DNA of 21,269 nt from Acanthamoeba lenticulata. Lineage: Eukaryota; Discosea; Longamoebia; Acanthamoebidae. This document shows positions 1 through 10,419 of the stretch, piece by piece. Under the pieces are notes generated by a model. It saw only the letters and a list, made by a program, of their open reading frames with translations. It was not told where the DNA came from and made no database searches. How positions within the stretch are numbered: the first letter of the stretch is position 1; each line of letters starts with the position of its first letter. The stretch lies in assembly GCA_002179805.1 (NCBI GenBank), contig NAVB01001999.1:1-21269 (forward strand). Reading direction: 5' to 3'. The position numbers were made by a program, and so were the translations under genes.

Positions 1-902
1 TCCCACGGGAGCATGATAGCGACGCGCACGCCGAGCACACCCTGGCGGAGCAGGACGTGGCGGACGGCAACGTCGATGAAGTCCTTGGTGGGCTGACCAG
101 CCTTGATCATGTAGCCATCCCTGAACTTCATGGACTTGGCACGCTGAGCGCGGAGCTTACCAGTCACGGTGACCTCGCAACCGAGAGCCTTGTTCTCCAT
201 AATGAACCTGAGCACACCATAGCAAGCCCTGCGAAGTTGCGAAAAGAAATTATGAGCTAGCTGAAGATGTCGCAAAATGACACGAATGAGAACGCAAATT
301 TGGCCCCATCATACGATTCAGATATAACTCACATGATCTGTGTTTGGTATTTCTCGAGACGAAGTTGAAATCACTGGGGAAATAGATTGGACAACCACAA
401 AGAGAAAGGGTGGAGTAGACAAACGTACCTCCTGACGGCAAGACCACCGAGGAGCTTGTACTTAAGCGACTCAGCCTGAGCAACGGCGCAGAGAGCACGG
501 TTGGCCACACGCTCGGCGTAGAGCTCGACCTGACCCTCAGGGAAGTTGAACCTCTTCTGAACGACCGACGTGAGCTCGCGAATCCTGCGGCCCTTCTCAC
601 CGAGCACCTCCTTGGTGCGGGTGGCACGGATGATGATCTCCGTGCGGGTGGGAGTCACGCGGATCTCCACACCAGAGTAACCCTCCTCGGCAAGCTCGCG
701 GGAGAGGAACTCGTTCAGCTCAGAGTAGAACACTCCGTCGTTAACAAACTGTGGAAGAAAGAGAGCAGAGGCATTAATAAACAAATTCAAAGTTACACCA
801 AGATCAATGACTGGCCATAGGCAGGAGCCTCGTCATCAAGGAAGAGAAGCAACAAGCTGAAGGCGTGCCCCATACCTTTCTCTTCTTGCTGATGGCGGCC
901 AT
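1..902 (-). CDS. RPS3: 40S ribosomal protein S3 (uS3), 3' end cut by window edge
   Basis: Small-subunit ribosomal protein at the mRNA entry side of the 40S head. Exons on the minus strand are 902-876, 748-429 and 228-1. The first encodes MAAISKKRK and ends at a GTATGG donor. The second starts [11 protein letters not shown] and carries the type II KH domain with the GXXG loop in [10 protein letters not shown]. The third begins ACYGVLRF and runs through [12 protein letters not shown] and IMLPW to the window edge. About 191 residues are visible; the family is usually about 240, so roughly the last 50 (the variable C-terminal tail) lie outside. The arginine codon before ACYG is split across the second intron (AG/G). 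The start is fixed by the conserved short basic N-terminus before FVNDG. The gene lies 168 bp downstream of the CLU-like stop on the same strand; co-transcription is not implied. Family identity is certain. Confidence 0.97.
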
Positions 903-1070
903 TGTGTGTGGTAGAGGGGCAGCGAGGACACGACACCCGATGGGAAAGGAGGAGAAAGAAAAAAAGGCCTCTTCTGTCGACCCGTACCGCCTTCACTGCG
1001 CAAATACGGAGTTGTTTTTAAGGAAAAATATTTTCTTTCATTTTCTTTTGATTGTCCTCTTGTGCTGGTC
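903..1070. other. Short spacer between CLU-like stop and RPS3 start
   Basis: This 168-bp gap must hold both the 3' UTR of the upstream CLU-like gene and the promoter of RPS3, as both are on the minus strand. It contains purine-rich and AT-rich patches (around 940-965 and 1015-1050). I see no clear TATA box and no additional gene. Confidence 0.6.
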
Positions 1071-4000
1071 TCATGCAACCTCCTCATCCTCCTCCAGCTC
1101 GACAAGAGACTGGAGGTCCATCTCCTGCGGATTAAAGTTGTACCTGCGATTGAAGCACACAGTTGTTGTGGTGAGCATGGACTTCGCCAGAGGCCAGTGC
1201 AGAGTTGCTACATACCCGCTCAGGTTTTTGAAGGCCAAGAAGTTCAGCACTTTGTTATCTGTTGTTCCATAACATCATCACACGCCACGTTCAGGCCGCC
1301 TGCAAGTGATTGCACGGTTCATTCACAAGAGAGAAGAGAGAAAGAGAGAACGTACAAGGGTGTCGCGAGAGCGCGTTGGGGAAGATCTGCAGCAGCTTCT
1401 GCAGCGCTTGCAGATGCTCCTCGGCCTTCTCCGTTTCACCCTGCCTCTGCAGCAGCCGTGCCAGGCTCGCCCGCAGCTCCACCTCGAACGGCGACGCGCT
1501 CTTTGGGTCGTCAGTGGAGTCGTAGACCTCGAGCATGCTTGCGAGGATGGCCTCGTAAAGGGCGTAGGCCAGGTGGCCGTTGCCGTCGCGCTCGGCGATC
1601 ACGGCCATGAGATAGAGGCACCCGAGCAGCACCTCGCCAGCAATCTCCGAGACCCTGCGCGCGAGCACGGTACACAGGCTCAGAACGGTGCGGGACGCTC
1701 AAGTGGGCGACACGCTGGCCGTACCGCTGGAGGCACTCGACGCACTCGCGCATCATTTGCTTGGCCTTGTCCGGTGCGCCTGGCGCAGCGCAGACGTCTC
1801 AGTTCCCGCGCTAAAAACACACCACAGAAAGAAAGAAAGGCCTACCGGAGATGGAGTACAGGTCGGCCAGGCGGATCGTGGAAGCGGCCATCTCGGGAGA
1901 CACCGGCGAGTAGATGCTGCACACGAGGCTACGGTGGCGCTCCTGCAGCTCGACCGCCCGCTGGAGCGTCTCGGGCGTGAGACCTGGGCGCAGCAGCCGC
2001 AGCTCGCTCGACGACGACAGCGACATCGGTGATGATGAAGACGACGAGGACGACAGGGAAGACGAGCTGAGGTCGGGCGACGGCGGCTCGAGGCCGCCGG
2101 TGGCTCCGGAGGTGATGGCATGAAGGGCCGAGCGGGACGAAGGCGCGAAGAGCGAGGCCTCTGGCGGGAGCACAGAGTCGACAGGGCAGCACTCGACGAT
2201 GGAGGGCAGGATCTTGGAGCGGATGTCGACACCCTTGACCGTGGCCTCCATGCCCTCGAGCTCCGACACCGTCAGCGGCACGAACGTTACGCCCTGCGTC
2301 ATCATTCTCATCATCATCAGCATGCTGGGATCAAAAGTTTTCGAGAGGTGTATGCGTGTCGTGTACGGGAGCGAATCGAAGGCGGGCCTGGTGGCCGTCG
2401 ATGTTGAAGCGGACGCCCGTGTAGCCCTGCAGCATCTGGAACAGGGCGAGCTTGCCCAGGATGAACCTGGTCTCCCCCAAAGCGCTCGTGAGGCATTTTA
2501 CAAAAGAAAAGAAAGGAAACAGTTTCGAAATCATTTCAAAAAGGCGGGAAACGTAGATGGGGACGCACTTGAGGTTGGTGTTCTCGGTGGGCGAAAAGGT
2601 AAAGGCAAACGGCCCGTACTTGAGGCGGAGGTGGATGGGCATGGCGTACTCCCAAAACTCATCCGAGCGCGCGTCCTCGCCGAATACGAGGTTGAAGAAG
2701 TCGACAATCACCTCCCGGTAGGACTCCTCCGCCATGCCTCGCTTGGCCCGCAGCTTGGCTCGCAGTATGTTCTGCAATTTTCAAATTGTTTGTTGTTTGT
2801 TGCTGGTTAGTTGGACGCGTTTGACGCGACACGCCCCTCCTCGTGTGGGAAGAGGGGGGGGGGGGACCTTGAGGGTACGCGCGATCATCTGGAACCCGAC
2901 GCAGTTGTACTTGAGCCGCTCCTGCGTGAACAGGCAGTACAAATAGCCTGGCCGCGAACAAGGACCGCCACCGTCCCCCGACTATCAGACATTGTTGTTT
3001 TTCAAAACAAAATATTAGCGAACAAAAGGGGCGAACCGAGGTAGCGCAGATTGATGCCGAACTTGTGCAGGAGAGGCGGCATGTGGAGCCCGCTCACCAC
3101 CCTGTGTTATCCCCACCCCCACCCCGGGTTAGTGTGAAGATCAGGCGTGTGAGGAAAGGGAGGGGGGGGGGAAGACGTGGCCGCACCGCTCCGAGTTGGC
3201 CGAAGCCCAGGCCACGAACTCGGGGATCACGGTCTGCCGCAGGTGGCGCGTGAGCTCCTCGACCTGCAATCGGAGATGTTAGCACGCGACACGTGAGGCA
3301 CATGCTCGGTCCAATGACATTATCACAATCGAGGAGGAAGAGGAGGGCGACCTCGGCCTCGTGGACCTCGGCATTGTCGACACCAAAATTGGAGAAGGCG
3401 TCCGAGCTCAGCGGCTTCTTCCACGATTTGACCAGCTCGGGCCTGTGCGCGTGTCCCCCCAGCAATCTCAGGTGAGTCATGCACAGAACATCGCACGGAG
3501 AGAGAGAGAGAGAGCTCTCGGCGATGCCACACGCACCGCAGGAGGTAGTAGAACGATTGCAGTCGGGTCCTGCCATTGGAAGAGTTCCACGCTGACGTCA
3601 GCAGTGCAATTATTGTCGACACGAGGAGGGGAATCGTACGCGTGAAGGGCGAGCACGTCGCCCCGCACCTCGTGGCCCGTGAGGCACAGGGCGCGCTTGT
3701 TGACCGGGGGAAGCGGGCCCGCCTCCGGACCGCGGTCCCGCTGGGGATCGGGGTCCGCCCACTGGTCGGCGGGGAGGAGCGAGTAGAGGGTGATCAGCGA
3801 GTCGTCGCACTTGTGCTCGACGCAGATGCGCTCGAGCAGGAGGAGCTCCTCGTCCTTGTTGGCCGCGCCGCCGCCGCTCCGCTTCAGGCGGCCGCCGCCG
3901 CGAGGCGGGGTCGGCGGCTGGAGCAGTTGCTGGTGCTCCAGGACCGCCTGGGCGGCCTCGTCGCCTCCGTCGGGCTTGCGCGTGGGCGGGAAGGGCCGGT

Positions 4001-6328
4001 CCGAGAGGCTGGCGAAGACGTCCCGCAGCAGCTCCCTCCGGCCCAGGGCCGACAAGTGGACCACCTGGCGAATCGTCATCATCACCATCATCGTCATCGT
4101 CATTGAGAAGGGAGGTGGCGCACGGTGACGGGCTGCGTGGAGTCGGCGGGGATCTTGACCGCGAAGAGCGTGCCGAACGCGCCCTGTGGCGGGAAGAGGG
4201 GAGAGTTGGTAGGTCGCATGAGGGTTTGGGTGAAGAAGGCGGAATGACGACAAAAAGACAACAAAATAATAAAACAAAACAAACCTCGGCCGGGAAGAGG
4301 CGTGCGGTGTCGACGATGTAGAAACGGCCGTCCGTGCCCCGATGCCCCTCGATATCTGATTCGGTGAGAATGGGGGGGGGGAGGGGGGATGGACGATGAG
4401 CTTTGGCGAGGACGAGGGCGGAAGAGAGGACAAAGAACCGCAGGGGCCGTAGAGGGCCTTGGGCCGTGAGGTGAGGTTCCGCGCCACCACGTGCTCCTGT
4501 CCGTCGCACTCGCGTTAGTCCATCACGACGCATGATGGAATGGAATGAGGGATGATGATGTGTGTGTGTGTGCCTTGAGGTTGAGCATGGAGGCCGCCTG
4601 CTGCATGATGCTTCGCATCTCGCCGTTGCTATCGTACACTGTTCACCACAAACAGTAGTCGAGTAGAGGTATGAGATGATGGTGGTGGCCGTGTGTAGAA
4701 GTGTCTCGAACCTTGTCGCCCGCCATTGTCGGAGCCGTAAACGATCGTGAACTTGTTGATGGGCAGAGCCGCCTCCGCGAACACGCGCCAGCCCCAGTAA
4801 TCGACCACCGTCACCTGACACACCAGCAACAGGTCAAATAGTTGTAGAAAGTAAATATATAAATGATGAAAAGCTGTAAAATAATATAAAAAGAAAAAGA
4901 AAAAGAAAGAAAAAGAAACGGGAGGTGAACCATGGGCAAGTGGAGCTGGGGGATGTTGCATTGGAGGAGCGCGTTCATGGACTTGATCTCGTGTCCGGCG
5001 GCCTTCATGGAGAAGTGGTCCCCGCCGTAGAGTCCAAAGACATCGCGCACAAACTTGAAGAAGATGCCCCGCGCGCAGTACTTTTCGCCCCCGCCCACCC
5101 CGCCCGCGTTGGACGACGAGATCGACTTCTTCTGCGGCGTCAGGAACATCTCCGAGATGATGGTCTTTGCGATCTGTGCCCCCCCCCGCGTGCGTGTGTG
5201 TCCTTCATCATCAGCGCACACGCGCGGGCGCACACGGGAGATGGGGGCAAAGGGGCGACAGCGGACCTGCTGGGCCGTGTGGACAAAGTGCTCGTAGATC
5301 TGGTAGGTTTTGCCGCCGCGCTCGACGCGCTGCTCCGGCGTGTCGGAGCTCATCTCGTAGTAGGTCTGGAACAGCTCGTTCCAGGCGTCGAACTCGGGCG
5401 AGGCCGGGTTGCGCTCCACCAGCAGCTGCACCAGCGGCGACGACGACGACGGCAGCGTGGCCGACGGCGACCCGGAGCTGTCCAACTGGCCCGGGGCCGC
5501 CTCGCCGCCGCTCTCCTCGCCGCTGTACGAGGAGTAGATGAAGCCCGCGCCCGGCAGCGACTCCTGCAGGTTGATGGGCTCCTGCGCGCACGCGCGCGTC
5601 AAGTCGGTTCGGGTACAGGCACGTGAGTCGGGACAAGCGCGTACGGGAGCCGGCGTGAAGAGCTCGGCGGCCGAGAAGTAGCCGCCGCCACCGCCGGCGG
5701 GCATGCTCGGCCACTGCGCGCGTGCGTGCGACAACGAGGCCTGTGGATCAGCCGCCGGGAACCAAAAAGAAATATTTAAAAAGAATAAAAATAAGTCAGC
5801 ACCTCATCGTCCTCTTCGTCGTCCTCTTCCTCGTTGCTGCCATCCTCATCGCCGTCACTCGCATCATCCGCCGGCGGTGGCGTTTCGTGCCGGGGTGTGG
5901 TGGTGACAACATCCTCGTCCTGGGTAACGATAGTGGGGACTGTAGTACAGACCGCTGGTGAACAACTCGAAAAGGCGGAGAATACAGAGCACGAGAGGAG
6001 CTGCGGAGGGTGTGCACGCACCCTGCCGAGCGCGCTTGTAGGCGGGGGCGTTGTCCGTGGAGCAGCGCAGACCCATGCGCCCTGGTCCAAGTCCGCAGAG
6101 TGGTGAACCCACCAGGCCTTGAAAAGGGGAGGGAGAGGGCGGCAAACCGGTGGGCAAGGCCGTAGGAGGAGCACTTGGCGAACAGGGTTGGATGCCGAGG
6201 AGGAAACCACCAAGGTGGGGAGGGTCGCCTACTTCTTCCGCAGGGGCCATAGAGAGTTGCTGGTCACTTATTTTACGTTTGTGCCCTTGCGCCCGCGCGG
6301 TGGAGCTTGTGCTGTTCGGCTCCATCAT
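1071..6328 (-). CDS. CLU-like central-domain protein with C-terminal TPR-like repeats
   Basis: Minus-strand exons: 6328-6022, 5954-5803, 5740-5645, 5581-5267, 5173-4931, 4814-4712, 4638-4574, 4496-4439, 4355-4285, 4183-4124, 4064-3640, 3569-3537, 3466-3352, 3263-3187, 3101-3037, 2947-2868, 2771-2569, 2484-2367, 2293-1846, 1779-1725, 1654-1356, 1258-1216, 1143-1071. All phases close and give 1167 residues. An in-frame TAA lies six bases before the first ATG. The N-terminus (1-185) is low-complexity, with a KRK patch and an acidic exon (EEEDDEEDDE). The CLU-like core includes DIEGHRGTDGRFYIVDTAR (about 447-465), FGINLRYLGYLYCLF (about 719-733) and MIARTLKNILRAKLR. TPR-like helices run about 969-1130, followed by an acidic tail ending EEDEEVA. 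CLU proteins act in mitochondrial distribution and mRNA binding; function here is only inferred. Exon 13 could instead start at 3442, and exon 1 is the least secure. Confidence 0.72.
4497..4573 (-). other. Probable GC-AG intron (CLU-like intron 7)
   Basis: The exon ends in AAG and the intron starts GCACAC inside a CA microsatellite; it ends ACGGACAG before GAG CAC GTG. No GT donor is available near the required phase-0 junction (NLK/EHVVARN). The donor is a weak match to the usual AG/GCAAGT form, so a sequencing or assembly difference in the repeat is possible. Confidence 0.55.
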
Positions 6329-6787
6329 TATTTAATCGATTTAAATAAAAAATCTTTTTCAAAACATCGGTAAAATAAAGCAAAAATAATTATTTTTGCT
6401 CGCTATTGTTACCCAGTTAAGGTGGAAGGTTACGTGTAGGACCGTTGGGGGCAAAAACACAGCACCAACCAATGGTGTCCGCATGCCGAAGCTGCCGCGC
6501 ATTCTCCTCGACTTCGGCATAGCATAGTTTGAAGGCTCCGCAACCCACCCGCGCTTCGCATAGCCATACCTCAGCCCCACGCGCTGAAGAGGAGTAGAAT
6601 AGCCGGCATACCATACCGACTGGTGCGTACCTGGTCTTTTTTGGCGCCTCAAATCTTTCCAACCCTCGCTCTCGATTGTTGTGCGATGGATTTTTGGCAC
6701 CCCCCTCTGCGCGCCTATCGATGAGTCGATGGTTGATGGTCAACCTCCTGTGACATGCGGGGTTCGCTGCAGTCTTTTTAGAGCAAG
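6329..6787. promoter_or_regulatory. Divergent spacer between CLU-like and TEAD genes
   Basis: This is a 459-bp region between two gene starts that face away from each other, so it should carry both promoters. The CLU-proximal part (6330-6420) is AT-rich and contains a perfect 22-bp palindrome. The rest is GC-balanced with no recognisable coding potential. A pyrimidine stretch ending TTTTTAG just before the TEAD start (AG at 6780-6781) looks like a splice acceptor. Together with GTACCT near 6627 it could define a 5' UTR intron. An in-frame TAG sits at that same acceptor, so any upstream exon would be untranslated or would carry its own start. Confidence 0.55.
6379..6400. repeat. Perfect 22-bp palindrome in divergent promoter
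   Basis: The left arm AGCAAAAATAA (6379-6389) is followed immediately by its exact reverse complement TTATTTTTGCT (6390-6400). It lies about 50 bp upstream of the CLU-like start and about 390 bp upstream of the TEAD start. A dimeric transcription factor site is possible. AT-rich sequence makes chance palindromes more likely, so its importance is uncertain. Confidence 0.8.
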
Positions 6788-8594
6788 ATGTCTGCCGTCG
6801 AGGGTGTGTGGTCGAAAGATATTGAAGAGGCTTTTGAGGAGGCATTGGCCGTCTATCCTCCTTGTGGTCGTCGCAAGATCATCTTGTCCGATGAGGGCAA
6901 GATGTATGGTACGTGTTTAGATTGAGAGTTGATGTAGTCAGCATCTTACCAAACAACGACTCGTTTTCAGGGCGCAATGAGCTCATCGCACGCTATATCA
7001 AGATGAGGACGGGCAAAACGCGCACGAGGAAACAGGTGTCGAGCCACATCCAGGTGCTCTCGCGCAAGCGGGGACGAGACCACGTCAAGGCTTCCAAGTC
7101 TCTCCCTGGCGCTGGCCTCGGGGGAAGCACCGAGATGATGGTGCGCCACGATCTCCGCCCCCATCAACATTTCGATGATGGTGTAGACTTACTCTTGTAT
7201 GTCCCCTTAAATGGCCTGCCTTGTTGTAGACCCTCAACGACCCGAGCATGGGCGGGCCCGTGTCTCCGCTCAACTCACCCACGGCGGCCGCCGGTGCTGC
7301 CGGCCTCAACTACAGCCCCATGACCTGTACGCGCCCCTTCACCCCTCTTCCTCGTACTCATTGTCGTCCTTCTCTTTCCTCATCTCACGCGCTCGTGTGT
7401 TTTTCGGGGGGCCGTAGACGGCCTCTTTAACACGCCCGTGAACGCCCACCTGGGCGCCCGACCCACCTTCAACGCGGCGGCCTTCAAGGACGCCTCCATG
7501 CCGTACGTCCTCGCTCCCGTCTCTTTCTCTTGCCTCAAAGGGCCACGTGCTGATTGGGGAACTTCAGAGAGGAGCAGCCGTATCCGGCGCTGGCGCTCAA
7601 GATGCCCGAAGCGCCGCTCAAGATGTCGCTGGCCAACCTGGCCGCCTTCATCGAGTACACAGACAGCATCGAGGACGACAACGCTGAGCGGCGCCGCACT
7701 GTACGTCGCCTTTTCCCCAGCCTTACATTCCTGGCATACCAGAAGGTCTGATAACCGTTTGTGGTGGCTGCAGCACACGCTGGCGGACACCAAGGGCCTC
7801 TACGACATGCTGATATCGCCCCACCTGGAGGCCATCGACGTGCGGTCGGTCTATGGCAAGTTCCCGGGCCTGCAGCAGCTCTACATGCGCAGCGCCAACA
7901 AGGACGCCTTCTACTTGATCAAGCTCTACGTCGACCTCAGCATGCCGGGCCCGGGCGGCTACTACGCCTTCTCGGCGCTCTACCACGCCAGCCGGCCCGA
8001 GGCGTCGGCCAAGATCGTGACAAAGCTCTTCTCCAGCGGCACGCCCGTCCTTGAGAAGATCCAGATCGGCATCACCCAGCAGTCGGCCCCGTCGGGCATG
8101 CCCGTCTGCTACTTCCCTCGGTGCGCGGAGATCCTTCCATCCACCAATCACTTTGGACCCTCTCTTCCCCGGATTACTATTGTGGGAGGGCCGTCGCATG
8201 CCACGCGATCGTCGACCAATGATTGCTGACGCGGGCGCGTTGTGAGCAGGGTACCGCTGTGCGAGGGCGTGGTGAACCTCCTCGAACAGCTGCGCACGAT
8301 GCAGGGCGACCAGGCGGCCGTCAACATGCACCTCGACAGCCTGGCCGTGCTCCTCGTACGGAGCCTCTTTCTCTTTCTTCCTCTCCAATACAAGCAATCA
8401 ACCTTCAGAAAGACCCTTACACGCTCTTGTGTGCATGTGGCGTGTGGTGACTGGGACACCGACAGTCGGTGTTTGAGCGCGGGTCGCACCAGTTGGCGTT
8501 CTGCGCAGCGATCATGTTCGAGGCCGTGGAGAGTGGCACGCACATGATTCCGCCGCACGCTCTGGCCTACCGCCTCACCGTCCCCGACTCGTGA
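6788..8594 (+). CDS. TEAD/Scalloped-type TEA domain transcription factor
   Basis: Exons 6788-6908, 6971-7140, 7230-7326, 7418-7502, 7568-7700, 7774-8120, 8250-8355 and 8466-8594 give 395 residues with closed phases. Residues about 5-76 form the TEA domain: [40 protein letters not shown], then the recognition-helix stretch [16 protein letters not shown] Pro/Ala/Gly-rich linker follows. Residues about 220-393 match the animal YAP-binding domain: [47 protein letters not shown] and AYRLTVPDS. The tyrosine equivalent to human TEAD1 Tyr421 is kept (Tyr388). The autopalmitoylated cysteine of KVCSFG is replaced by phenylalanine (Phe288 in KLFSSG). It should be a nuclear DNA-binding factor for GGAATG-like sites that needs a coactivator; none is encoded here. 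The start suits animal TEADs only loosely because the leader is short. Confidence 0.95.
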
Positions 8595-8982
8595 AGGGAA
8601 GAGAGGGAGAGAGAGCAGAGCAGAGAAAGAGAGCACGAAAGGCCTCTTCTCTTGGAGCTGAGAGCTCGCCACGGCACGTGGTGAGGAGAGGAAGTGTAGA
8701 TACAACAACCACAACAGATAATTAATTTATCATAAACGAGGTAGAGAAGACGACGTCCCAAGGAACCTGTCTGTGTTTTAGATGCACCATCACATCCCAA
8801 CAAGCTGATGGGGAGTTGTGGTTTTTCCTGTTTTTATTATTTGGCTTCTGTACAATACACGCGTGGGATGGAAATGGGGGTTGTGTGGCTGGTAGTGCTT
8901 TTGCGGGTTCCTCTTGAACGCCTCTTTGCTTGCTTCAATCGGTGGTTTGGGCACGCCTTTCGTTTTGGTCCATAGACGCAGC
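8595..8982. other. Convergent 3' region between TEAD and G-alpha genes
   Basis: These 388 bp lie between two stop codons that face each other, so they should hold both 3' UTRs and polyadenylation sites. The first part is purine-rich (8595-8700). An AT-rich stretch at 8715-8735 and another near 8825-8845 are candidate end regions. I see no further gene. Confidence 0.6.
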
Positions 8983-10419
8983 TTATTGACTGTTAAGAGG
9001 GGCATTTATGGTCAGGGTCAATCACACATCGAGCACAGTCAGCGATGGCGCCACGTACAGGCCCGTGTCGGTCATCAGCTGGGTGAGAATGATGTCGCTG
9101 ACGTTCTTGAACACAACACGCGCGTTCTCGGTGTCGGTGGCGCATGTCTCGTGAGCGTAGATCTCCTTACGGGTTTCCGCTTTGGACTGGTTGCAGTCGC
9201 GGAAACGCGTCTTGATGTATTTGACGGCGTCATTGTACTCCTGCTTGCCCTTGTAGGTCTTGAAGCAGACGTTGAGGTTGACCTTCTTGATCTTGGTCTC
9301 GAAAAGGTCTTTCTTGTTGAGGAAGAGCATGACGGGCGTGTTGATGAACCACGTGTTGTTGATGATGTCCTTGAAGAGGTTGAGCGACTCCCGCATACGG
9401 TTGGTGGTCTCATCCTCCTCAAGCACGCAGTCGTACTCGCTCAGGGAGGTGATGAAGATGATGGCCTTCACACCCTCGAAGCAGTAGACCCACTTCTTGC
9501 GCTCATTACGCTGGCCGCCCACGTCCATCATGCGGAAAGAGAGCTTGGAGCACTCGAACCGAGTCTCGATAATGCCCGTGGTCTTCTTCCTTAAACGCAG
9601 GATGTCGTCTTGGCTCGGGACGTAGTCCTTCTCGCCGATCCTGTCCAGCTGGTTTATGAAATACTCGGTCGAGTCGTTCAACTGCACCAGGTCGGGGTTG
9701 TCGTCAGCCAATGTTGAACCGCCAAAGTTCGCACGAGAGGAGGAAGCAGTAACAGTACCTGAAACTCATTGCGGCGCTCATAGGCTGCTTGAATGGCTGG
9801 GTCATTCCAAAGGGCTTTGATGTACGACACAAGCTCTGGTGAGAACTCGAGATCATTTACAAGATCGAGGCCAACCACGTATTCCGCAGCTTCTTTGTTG
9901 TCTTCGGCCAAGTCCGAACCAGGATTCTTGTCGTCGGCAAGGAACTTCTCCACAGCCTGTGCAGCCCCCAAGAGGAGCATTTTAAGTATCTTCACCTCCA
10001 CTTTGTCTTGGCACTAAGCTCCCCTTCCCCCCTCCCCCAAATCTGAAGCAAATGCTTGCGAGATTTGAAAGCGTACCCGGATCAGTTTCTGTATCGAGTC
10101 CACAACGTTACCGTAGACCACAGGTCGCTGAGTGATCCGTTCTTCTTCGCTGAACCCATCTTTGTGGATGATTTGCATCTGCTTTCGGACGTCAACACCA
10201 AGGCTAACAAACACCAGAGGAAAACAGATGCAAATCAGAGGAAGGGCGCGGGACCTGCTTGGCGAACGTGCTCTTGCCCGATTCTCCCGCGCCGAGAAGG
10301 AGCAGCTTCACTTCCCTCGAGAGGTCTTTCTCCGCACTCTTCAGCTCGGAATCGATTTTCTTCGATAAAGTCCTCGCCTCCCTCTCCTCATCTGTCAAGT
10401 TGCTCGCTCCGCAGCCCAT
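8983..10419 (-). CDS. Heterotrimeric G-protein alpha subunit
   Basis: Minus-strand exons 10419-10255, 10178-10077, 9956-9759, 9681-9059 and 8989-8983 give 364 residues. It is a membrane-bound GTPase switch coupled to receptors. The N-terminus MGCGAS has Gly2 for myristoylation and Cys3 for palmitoylation. The P-loop GAGESGKST is 43-51. Arg186 in LRLRKKTTG is the switch I arginine. DVGGQ (switch II) ends at the catalytic Gln212, NKKD is about 277-280 and TCAT is about 334-337. All GTPase residues are intact. If the large exon were read through, the protein would gain an odd tail after TGL. Splicing the 69-bp intron 9058-8990 (GTACGT donor, TTAACAG acceptor) instead gives Gly-Leu-Gln-stop, the normal family length. 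The C-terminus lacks the pertussis-toxin cysteine. A head-on neighbour is the TEAD gene. Confidence 0.96.
8990..9058 (-). other. Last intron of G-alpha, splitting the penultimate codons
   Basis: The donor GTACGT follows GGC CT, and the acceptor CTCTTAACAG precedes T CAA TAA. The length of 69 bp and the donor type match other introns in the window. An internal TGA ends the read-through frame after 11 codons, so the unspliced form would still make a protein with an extended tail. Confidence 0.8.

Noticed and set aside
3537..3591. Longer version of CLU-like exon 12 starting at 3591
   Set aside because: It leaves the frame incompatible with exon 13; starting at 3569 closes the phase on both sides and gives TRLQSFYYLLR.
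6359..6845. Minus-strand open frames and possible small RNA gene in the CLU-like/TEAD spacer
   Set aside because: I found no tRNA B-box, 5S-like core or protein family signal; the frames are poorly coding.
8914..9594. Long plus-strand open frame opposite the G-alpha
   Set aside because: It is the antisense of a strongly conserved GTPase exon; the frame is open because of GC-rich codon use, and the peptide shows no family signal.
9682..9711. G-alpha residues [10 protein letters not shown] before LNDSTEYF
   Set aside because: The family sequence runs NEFQ-LNDS directly, and no AG precedes the stretch; it is the end of the intron, with acceptor CTGGTGCAG.
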